Shown here: piece by piece, positions 35,784 to 41,984 of the stretch
How positions within the stretch are numbered: position 1 is the stretch's first letter
How the letters are laid out: every line of letters starts with the position of its first letter
DNA from: Anatilimnocola aggregata
GTDB lineage: Bacteria; Planctomycetota; Planctomycetia; Pirellulales; Pirellulaceae
Direction of reading: 5' to 3'
Assembly (NCBI RefSeq): GCF_007747655.1
Contig: NZ_CP036274.1
Span: 1,612,001-1,676,000 of the forward strand
Length of the DNA: 64,000 nt
Translations under genes and position numbers: made by a program
Notes under the pieces: model-generated
The model's database searches: none
Seen by the model: only the letters and a program-made list of their open reading frames with translations
What the model was told of the DNA's origin: nothing

Positions 35784-38300
35784 TCAATCCCTCGTCCGGG
35801 AGAGTCGTTCCGCCATCGTCTTCTGTTCCGCTGCAAGCAACTCGGACGGGCCGAGTTTGAACGTCAGCTTGTCAATCTGACCCGTGAATTGGAACGGCAG
35901 CTCGTAATCGGCGTCGACTCCCGTGCGAGTGTCTGAGCCGATGTCGAAGGTCTCATCGATCGCCATCAACATCGGAATCGAGTGCGGCATAGGCTTTTTC
36001 ACCAGCTCCTTGCCATCCACCGTGAGCACGCCGGTGCCGCCCTTGCCGGGGCCGGGTCCGTCATACTTGAGGTCGAACACGATCGTGTGCTTGCCGGCGG
36101 CGAGTGCTTCACTGCCCTCCCAGCGGAAACGGGCCAGGTCGAGGGCGTTGTAAACGAAGACCGGCTTGCCCTTGAGCATGTACAGGCCGTAGCCTCCGAA
36201 GCGGCCGCCCATCGTCGCGATCATACCGTTTGCACCGCCTTGCGGAACTGTGATTTCGGCGGTGATGGTGTAGTCCTTGTTCAAAAGCTCCGGCGCGTTG
36301 CCGATCGGAATGCCGACGTTTTCTCCGGTGTAGGTCAGGATGCTCTTGCCGGCAATCGCGCTCGGACGCGGGGTGACGAGGCGCGGGAGAACGGAGTTGT
36401 CCAATGGAAGGACGTTGTACTTCTCAGCTTCCTTCATGAAAATCGCCTGCATTTCCTTAAGCTTCTGCGGCTGCTTCGCGGCGAGGTCGTTGTTCTGCGA
36501 AAAGTCTTCGGTGATGTCGTACAGTTCCCACTTGTAATCAGCGATCTCCGGCATCTTGACCCCACCCATGAGCCACGGCGGGGCCGGCGGCGTCGTGCAG
36601 GCATACCAGCCTTCGTGATAGATGCCGCGGTTGCAGAACATCTCAAAGTACTGCGTTTCGCGCTTCGACTTGGCTGACTTGTTGGCCTCGTCCCAGGTGT
36701 ACGCAATGCTCACACCTTCAATCGGCGACTGTGCGATGCCGTCAACCGTCTCCGGCGCGCGGATATTACTGGCTTCAAGGATCGTGGGGACGATGTCAAT
36801 GATGTGATGGAACTGTGTACGGATGCCGCCGGCGTCCTTGATGCGATTGGGCCATGACATGACCATTCCCTGGCGCGTGCCGCCGAAGTGTGAGGCGACT
36901 TGCTTGGTCCACTTGAACGGCGTATCAAGTGCCCAAGACCATGCGACCGACATGTGCGGGTACGTCTTATCCGAGCCCCAATCGTCGTAATGCGCCATCT
37001 GTGCGGCGATCGGCAAAGTTAGGATACCGTTGTAAGCGGTCATTTGATTGAAGGTTCCCTCGACCGTGCCCTCAGCGCTCGTGCCGTTGTCGCCGCTGAT
37101 GTAGATGATCAGCGTGTTTTCGAGCTTGCCCATGTCCTCGACGGATTGGATGACGCGGCCGATCTCGTGGTCGGTATAGGCGGCATAGCCAGCGAAGTTC
37201 TCTGCCTCGCGGGCGTAGAGTTTTTTTTGATCCGCGGAGAGCGAATCCCACTTCGGCAGGCTGTCGGGCCACGCGGTCAGCTCGGTATTCGCGGGGATCA
37301 CGCCGAGCTTCTTCTGGTTAGCAAAAATCTCCTCGCGCAGCTTCTCCCAGCCCATGTCGAACTTGCCTTTGAATTTATCGCGCCACTCGCGTTTTGGCTG
37401 ATGTGGCGAATGGGTGCCGCCGGGGACGTAGTAAACGAAGAACGGCTTATCAGGCGCGGCGGCGTTCAGGCCGTTCATATACTTGATCGCCTCATCGGCC
37501 ATGTCGGTGATGAGGTTGTAGTCCTTCTTTCCGTGGTACGGGAAGACCTGCGTGTGATCCTTGAAAAGATACGGCGTCCACTGGTCGGTCTCGCCGCCCA
37601 TGAACCCGTAGAAGTATTGGAAGCCCATCCCGCTGGGCCATTGATCGAACGGGCCGGCGGCGCTGTAGTGGTAGGTCGGGGTGTTGTGATTCTTGCCAAA
37701 CCACGAGGTCGCGTAGCCGTTGTCTCGTAGGATAGTTCCGACTGAGGCCTTGTCCTTGGTGATGATGCTGTCGTAACCCGGATAGCCCGTGGCCAGTTCG
37801 CCGATCACGCCCGTACCGACCGAGTGATGGTTGCGGCCGGTGATCAACGCCGCACGCGTCGGCGAGCACAGCGCGGTGGAATTGAACTGTGTGTAGCGCA
37901 ATCCCGACTTCGCCAAGCGATCCATCGCTGGCGTGGGGATCACGCCTCCGAACGTACTGGTGACACCGAAGCCCTGGTCATCGGTCATGATGAGCAGCAC
38001 ATTAGGCGCGCCCTTGGGCGGCACCACTGAAGGCGGCCAGTATGGCTTGGAATCTTTCGCCGTCTCCTTGATAACGCCGCCGAACTTCGATGGAGGCGGG
38101 GGGAGTTGCTTGCCATCGATCGTCGTCGTGGCGGCCGGCGATCCCAGTTCTCCGGTGATCTGAACATCGCCGGAATTCGCAGGCTTTGCCACTTCGGCGC
38201 GACTGGACTTAGCGGGCTGGCTATATGCAATAGCGACGAGAAAGGCCGCCAACCCGGCAACCAGCGTTAACGCGAAAACTGGTAGTTTTGGCCTGTTCAT
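35784..38300 (-). CDS. formylglycine-dependent arylsulfatase
   Basis: ATG 38300 (AAGGA seven bases upstream) gives 838 residues with an N-terminal hydrophobic signal (PVFALTLVAGLAAFLVAIAY). Type I sulfatase features: LLIMTDDQGFGVTSTF supplies the metal-binding aspartates, FNSTALCSPTRAALITGRN carries the C-x-P-x-R site whose cysteine becomes formylglycine, and IIYISGDNGTSAEG completes the calcium site. A C-terminal jelly-roll-like region (about 650-838; GKHTIVFDLKYDGPGPG) may bind sugar. It cleaves sulfate esters, probably from sulfated polysaccharide, outside the cytoplasm. A formylglycine-generating enzyme must be encoded elsewhere. The copy C repeat lies 170-210 bp upstream. Confidence 0.95.
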   Translation of the reverse strand: MNRPKLPVFALTLVAGLAAFLVAIAYSQPAKSSRAEVAKPANSGDVQITGELGSPAATTTIDGKQLPPPPSKFGGVIKETAKDSKPYWPPSVVPPKGAPNVLLIMTDDQGFGVTSTFGGVIPTPAMDRLAKSGLRYTQFNSTALCSPTRAALITGRNHHSVGTGVIGELATGYPGYDSIITKDKASVGTILRDNGYATSWFGKNHNTPTYHYSAAGPFDQWPSGMGFQYFYGFMGGETDQWTPYLFKDHTQVFPYHGKKDYNLITDMADEAIKYMNGLNAAAPDKPFFVYYVPGGTHSPHQPKREWRDKFKGKFDMGWEKLREEIFANQKKLGVIPANTELTAWPDSLPKWDSLSADQKKLYAREAENFAGYAAYTDHEIGRVIQSVEDMGKLENTLIIYISGDNGTSAEGTVEGTFNQMTAYNGILTLPIAAQMAHYDDWGSDKTYPHMSVAWSWALDTPFKWTKQVASHFGGTRQGMVMSWPNRIKDAGGIRTQFHHIIDIVPTILEASNIRAPETVDGIAQSPIEGVSIAYTWDEANKSAKSKRETQYFEMFCNRGIYHEGWYACTTPPAPPWLMGGVKMPEIADYKWELYDITEDFSQNNDLAAKQPQKLKEMQAIFMKEAEKYNVLPLDNSVLPRLVTPRPSAIAGKSILTYTGENVGIPIGNAPELLNKDYTITAEITVPQGGANGMIATMGGRFGGYGLYMLKGKPVFVYNALDLARFRWEGSEALAAGKHTIVFDLKYDGPGPGKGGTGVLTVDGKELVKKPMPHSIPMLMAIDETFDIGSDTRTGVDADYELPFQFTGQIDKLTFKLGPSELLAAEQKTMAERLSRTRD

Positions 38301-38472
38301 GATTGTTTCCTTCAGATTGGGGAGTTGCCCCGACGTGCCTTGACCGGATTGAGTACCGCGCAACCGAAGTGATTTTATCAATCGGAGGGCATGGTGGACA
38401 CCGGCAATCCGCAGATGAGATCTTGAGGTGGGCAACGACGAGATGTGAACCAGAGACTCGATCTTTCAGTTC

Positions 38473-38510
38473 GCTTCGGCCACATCGACCTCGGCGTGTC
38501 CGACCGAAAC
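38473..38510. repeat. dispersed 38-bp palindromic repeat, copy C
   Basis: The unit begins GCTTCGGCCACATCGACC and ends CCGACCGAAAC. It is the same length as copy B and abuts the decayed IS4 transposase remnant, just as another copy hosts the intact IS4 at 10804. Confidence 0.65.
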
Positions 38511-38515
38511 CATTT

Positions 38516-38788
38516 CATTTCTTTCGGGCAACGACGTTTCCGCCAGCCAAATTCTTGGGGGCCAGAATTGGGGACGAGCATGCTTAGCGCAATCACTGGC
38601 TGAAATGCTTCCAAAGTTTGAATTCCACCTTTGAAGCTGAGCGAACAAGGTTCGAGATGATGCTTCTGCGCGGCGTAGACCAGGATCGTACGAACCAGAC
38701 TGTAGGGGAGAATGTGCGTCCCCAATTTCTTCCGGACCAGCTCCGCGTTCCATCTCGCGCGATACAATTCCGCCAACTCGGACTGCGG
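38516..38788 (-). pseudogene. IS4-family transposase remnant with internal deletion
   Basis: The reading frame keeps two IS4 C-terminal blocks, ELYRARWNAEL (the Y-R-E part of the catalytic signature) and VRKKLGTHILPYSLVRTI followed by SFKGGIQTLEAFQPVIA. Compared with the intact copy at 10905, the roughly 20 residues between the two blocks, including the catalytic lysine, are missing exactly between two EL dipeptides, and a second deletion shortens the basic tail. It is an inactive scar. Confidence 0.8.
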
Positions 38789-38974
38789 GTATGGGCACTG
38801 CGCGCCAAGAAAGGTCTGTCTCAAGAGGGCTTGGGCCTTGATGTTGACCTTCACCCGACGTTTGTCAGCATGGTCGAACGGGGCGAACGGAACGTGACCA
38901 TCGCTACCGTAGAGAAATTGGCCAAGGCCCTAAAATGCAGAATGGCCGATCTGATGCCGGATGCTGACGAATAG
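38768..38974 (+). pseudogene. XRE-family HTH regulator, N-terminus replaced by IS4 debris
   Basis: Residues FRQLGLRVWALRAKKGLSQ to the end (MADLMPDADE) form an almost complete XRE/Cro-type helix-turn-helix: LRAKKGLSQEGLG, FVSMVERGERNVTI, TVEKLAKALKC. There is no start codon at the domain edge; the open frame continues upstream through antisense IS4 sequence to an ATG at 38618. The gene has therefore probably lost its own start, and any product would be a chimera of about 118 residues. IS4 and XRE share the bases at 38774-38785, so the junction looks like a short-homology fusion. Confidence 0.7.
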
Positions 38975-39179
38975 TTGCCCACATGCCGCGTCCTTGGTGG
39001 CCTTAGGGCAGGTGGGAGTCCGGATAGTTAAAGAAAAGTGCCGTGATGCCGCCTTGCGGCGACATCACTGATCGGGCACTTCTCAATGAGCACCGTTCGC
39101 AGGTGCGAAGGGAAATCACTCCACCGACTTCGGGGTTTCGCAGCGCGCCACGCGTCAGCGGGGACCGTTCAACGCAGGT
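38975..39179. other. gene-free stretch with a possible stem-loop
   Basis: Bases near 39038-39080 can pair through GTGCC and GGCAC arms with an inner GCCGCC-TT-GCGGC hairpin. No T tract follows on either strand, so I do not call it a terminator. No gene is visible. Confidence 0.35.
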
Positions 39180-39395
39180 TTACTGCTTGTCCGGGGTTGG
39201 ATCTTGGCAATCAGTCGCCAGGTGTGAGCCCACGGAACGAGTTACCGATAGTCCTTGCTCGTACTCCTCAGGCAACACAGAAATCCACGCCGCACTCGCG
39301 CGATTCTCACTCTGAGTGAGTTTCACCAGAATGAAGTTGCCGCGTCGCTTCGTTCTCAGGACGCGGCGACCACGATAATACTTTTCAAGTGGCAT
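39180..39395 (-). CDS. small hypothetical protein, coupled to upstream gene
   Basis: This 71-residue basic protein begins MPLEKYYRGRRVLRTKRRGN. Its ATG lies inside the end of the preceding gene and the frames overlap by 11 bases (ATGCCACTTGA), which supports translation as a coupled pair. Short strands such as FILVKLTQSE and AAWISVLPEEYEQ suggest a small beta-containing fold. I do not recognise a family; a ubiquitin-like or DNA-binding role cannot be told apart by eye. Confidence 0.5.
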   Translation of the reverse strand: MPLEKYYRGRRVLRTKRRGNFILVKLTQSENRASAAWISVLPEEYEQGLSVTRSVGSHLATDCQDPTPDKQ

Positions 39396-40302
39396 GAATC
39401 AGCGCATCGATTGCCTGGCAGCACGGTTGCTGTGACGAATCGCTATCCGCTTCTTGCGGTATCACTTCCTCCGGCTGGTTGCGATTTGGCGGCAAAGGCA
39501 AATGAGTTTGCTCTTGCTTCCTGCGCGCTCGTTCCAGTTTGCTCGTGAACTGCTCACGTTGGGAACTGTGATAGAAGTCAAACGCCGCCGCTCCCTGAAA
39601 GCCTTGCAAGCCCTCTGGATAATCAGTCAGACGAAACACCTGCGTGCGCGGTGTTTCGCTCATGTCCGCGAAAACTGCCAAACTACGATGGAGATCGGAG
39701 CTGACCCAGTCCATGGGGAAGCAAACCAATCCTTGGTGCTCGCGACGAAACTTCTCCAGCATGGCGTCAGGTAAAATACTGAACTTATCGCATAAGCCTG
39801 CGAATTCCGGTCCCGAAGCACGCATAGACTCCGCCTCCTGCGCAGGAAACCCCGCCCAGAGCCGAGGCAACTGTGGCTGCAGAGTTGCCGACCTGGGTGT
39901 GAATCGATCGACACGATGGAGCGTCGCCTGCAATTGCATTGCGATGTGTAACACATCGCAATTGAAGGTATCGATTCGCAGTCCCCAGCCGCCCGCCTCT
40001 GGTTCCAGCCTCAGGTCTTTGTAGAACTTGCTGTTGTCCGGCCCACCCCATTGCACGCCGTGGGGAACTTGCCTGGCACCGTAGCCAGCCACCCGCAGGG
40101 CGGGAAAGGCACGACCGATGGGATCATCGAACACGACCACGGTCAGCAGCCGGTGCAACTCAATGAATGGTTCCGTGCGATCCTTCGCGCGGTACAAAAA
40201 ACCGATCGCCGCCAACAGTCGTTGCCTTCGATAAGGCTTGCGAGAACCGATCTGTCGCTTCCAGCGATTCACCAACTCATCGGATTGAAGGTTCATTTGC
40301 AT
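39385..40302 (-). CDS. hypothetical protein of the ThiF/M41-like module
   Basis: ATG 40302 has GGGAG six bases upstream and gives 305 residues. The protein is soluble, with aromatic-rich, beta-like blocks: ELHRLLTVVVFDDPIGRAF, HGVQWGGPDNSKFYKD, GGWGLRIDTFNCDVLHIAM, FPMDWVSSDLHRSLAVFADM. The charged C-terminal 60 residues look disordered (RARRKQEQTHLPLPP and a run of E, Q, D and S). It does not match a family I can name. It follows the ThiF and M41-like genes on the same strand but is separated from them by a strong terminator, and it is overlapped by the 71-residue gene. Confidence 0.6.
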   Translation of the reverse strand: MQMNLQSDELVNRWKRQIGSRKPYRRQRLLAAIGFLYRAKDRTEPFIELHRLLTVVVFDDPIGRAFPALRVAGYGARQVPHGVQWGGPDNSKFYKDLRLEPEAGGWGLRIDTFNCDVLHIAMQLQATLHRVDRFTPRSATLQPQLPRLWAGFPAQEAESMRASGPEFAGLCDKFSILPDAMLEKFRREHQGLVCFPMDWVSSDLHRSLAVFADMSETPRTQVFRLTDYPEGLQGFQGAAAFDFYHSSQREQFTSKLERARRKQEQTHLPLPPNRNQPEEVIPQEADSDSSQQPCCQAIDALIHAT

Positions 40303-40335
40303 CGAACGCTCCCAAGGAAAATAGAGACAAGAAAC

Positions 40336-40367
40336 AAAAAAAGCCGGCGGGACAAAGTCCCGCCGGC
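40336..40367 (-). terminator. strong rho-independent terminator
   Basis: A perfect 11-bp GC-rich stem (GCCGGCGGGAC at 40343-40353 with GTCCCGCCGGC at 40357-40367, 3-base loop) is followed on the minus strand by seven T. It lies between the M41-like stop (40395) and the next start (40302), so most transcripts from the thiF promoter should end here. Confidence 0.92.
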
Positions 40368-40394
40368 GCGCTGAACAGTACTGCGTGTGCGTGC

Positions 40395-40988
40395 TCACGG
40401 CGCAAGAGGCCGAATCACCGCGAACGCTTCTTCTCCGGTCATCACGGGCCGCACACTCAGCGCGGCCGACAGTAATTCAATTTGCGACCAGTAAGCTGGT
40501 CGGCGGAGTAGGCCCTCCGTATCTCGCCACAACTGGTCGAAGGTTCGCCGGAGTTCACTCGCATCTCGACAAATGCCCCAGGCGAAGAGGGCTGCATAGG
40601 TAAAGTCCGTGTCGACTTCACTTCGGAGAAACAGGTTACGAATCCAACGCAATCGCCAGCGGGACCAATGGACTTGGTGCCCCGTAGCCCGAAATTGTTG
40701 GATGGTGAACGCCATCTCGGCGACCTGTCCGGCCAGGCGAACCATCAAATGCCGCCGCAAAGTACGCTGCCGGTCGGCACTGTCGTCCGCCAGCAACATG
40801 GCCCGAGAAAGCGATCCCAACTGAACACCGGGGCGCCAACCTTCGCCGTTCGCTACCGAGACCTGCTGGACCGTGATTTCAAGCGGATAGGCCGCCGCGA
40901 CATGCCCGGCTTGGTGGTAGACGATCCGCCACCGGGCAATTTCTTCGTACCTCAGCGAAGCAATCTTCTGCGGAGGTAAAGTGGATAT
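40395..40988 (-). CDS. M41 (FtsH)-like peptidase domain with degenerate HQAGH
   Basis: The open frame runs from the thiF stop to 40395. The canonical-start part is only 40820-40395 (TTG), but sequence upstream is clearly coding. RIVYHQAGHVAAAYPLEI matches the M41 zinc helix HEAGHA with the catalytic glutamate changed to glutamine, RLAGQVAEMAF matches the M41 AGRAAEEL block, and SEVDTDFTYAA sits where the third zinc ligand lies. The end (LLRRPAYWSQIELLSAALS, then TGEEAFAVI) matches the M41 C-terminus. No AAA+ domain is attached. Upstream of HQAGH there is no ATG, GTG or TTG; ATA at 40988 or ATT at 40964 would be needed, or a -1 shift from the ATG at 41008. Likely a non-proteolytic M41 relative. 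Confidence 0.65.
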   Translation of the reverse strand: MSTLPPQKIASLRYEEIARWRIVYHQAGHVAAAYPLEITVQQVSVANGEGWRPGVQLGSLSRAMLLADDSADRQRTLRRHLMVRLAGQVAEMAFTIQQFRATGHQVHWSRWRLRWIRNLFLRSEVDTDFTYAALFAWGICRDASELRRTFDQLWRDTEGLLRRPAYWSQIELLSAALSVRPVMTGEEAFAVIRPLAP

Positions 40989-41000
40989 CTGCTTGCGTAG

Positions 41001-41627
41001 TTATCCATTGGTGGGGCCGCGCAGGTACTTGCCTGCCACCAAATCAATCACAATGTCACCTTCGTTTGGCAGCCCCTCGGCAAAGCGGATGAATTGCCGT
41101 ACTAATAGCGCCGCGGCCATCGTGGCTAGGGGGAGCTTGGACTTCAACTCTTTGCCGGCTGGCAAGTTCACTTCGGCAGCCGCAGTGGACGCGAAATTGC
41201 TCCGATGACTGCTAGTCGCGGTGGCAACACGAATCACCTCACCCTGAATAACCGCTTCGCCCCAGAATGGATGCTCTGCTTTTACAGAACGCCGAATCCT
41301 TGTTCGTACGGAATCCTTGCTCGCGCAACAGAAGACAATTCCATGAAGAGGCATGCCTGACCGGAAGCGACCAAATTCCTCCGACACATCCAAGTGGGGA
41401 TCTATCTGCTGACAAAGATCGGCGACCGCATGAACCTTCGGGCGTCCCACGTCATCTGCGAGAAAACCTTGGGTGCAGATGTGCCGCCGCTGGACCACTT
41501 GGCCGTCAATCAATTGCAGTTTCCGAATCCCTTGTGCCGTTAAAAGGATCGCCATCTGCCTGCCCACGGCGCCCACGCCAATCAGCGTGACCGATTCTGT
41601 CAGCGGTCGCCGCTCTTTTAGTTGCAT
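41001..41627 (-). CDS. ThiF/E1-like adenylyltransferase
   Basis: ATG 41627 gives 208 residues; a GTG at 41729 would add 34 basic residues. The Rossmann ATP-binding block is SVTLIGVGAVGRQMAILL (G-x-G-x-x-G at 17-22), followed by LQLIDGQVVQRRHICTQGF with the aspartate that binds the adenylate ribose and an E1-type arginine-x-x-x-Q stretch. DDVGRPKVHAVADLCQQIDPH completes the nucleotide site. FCCASKDSVRTRIRR stands where E1 proteins read D-x-D-N..R. There is no obvious zinc CxxC pair, and the protein is short. ThiF-fold enzymes activate the C-terminus of ubiquitin-like proteins. Its partner here is unknown; the next gene is the M41-like protein. Confidence 0.82.
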   Translation of the reverse strand: MQLKERRPLTESVTLIGVGAVGRQMAILLTAQGIRKLQLIDGQVVQRRHICTQGFLADDVGRPKVHAVADLCQQIDPHLDVSEEFGRFRSGMPLHGIVFCCASKDSVRTRIRRSVKAEHPFWGEAVIQGEVIRVATATSSHRSNFASTAAAEVNLPAGKELKSKLPLATMAAALLVRQFIRFAEGLPNEGDIVIDLVAGKYLRGPTNG

Positions 41628-41984
41628 CTTCGTCGCCGTTCGTCCTGCGAAATGATTTCCCGAAGGAGATCGGTCCCGTTTCTTATAATTTCGATCATTC
41701 ACCAACCTTTTCCGGCTCGGTTGAGTCACAAGCTAAACTGTTCTCGCGAAGTAGCTTTTTCTTGCTTTGAGCAAGATCGGATAACCACCATCGCGCCAGA
41801 AGTTGGCCGAGCCGTTGGGCCAACTCCGCGCGGTGTGCATCGCGCCAATCATTCGTCTCCCCGGCGGGAGTAGGTGTTATTTCCTGGCCGTTGTGCGGCG
41901 TGCGAGACTCCTTTAGCTCTGTAGGGGAATTGAAAAAATCTTCGTGTTGTCAGCTCGAACGTCTGACAGCATGTTTCTGGGCAG

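Noticed and set aside
35700-35790. A natural-looking lysine-rich peptide frame just downstream of the arylsulfatase (minus strand, ending KKKKLLGRAS)
   Set aside because: It overlaps the sulfatase end, offers only a TTG with no ribosome site and about 25 residues; it could be the frame-shifted end of the sulfatase, but the sulfatase's own end looks normal.
39180-41729. Assigning the ThiF module to the PRTRC plasmid system
   Set aside because: PRTRC loci combine ThiF with ParB and JAB-type proteins; no ParB or JAMM motif is visible here, so the name was not used.
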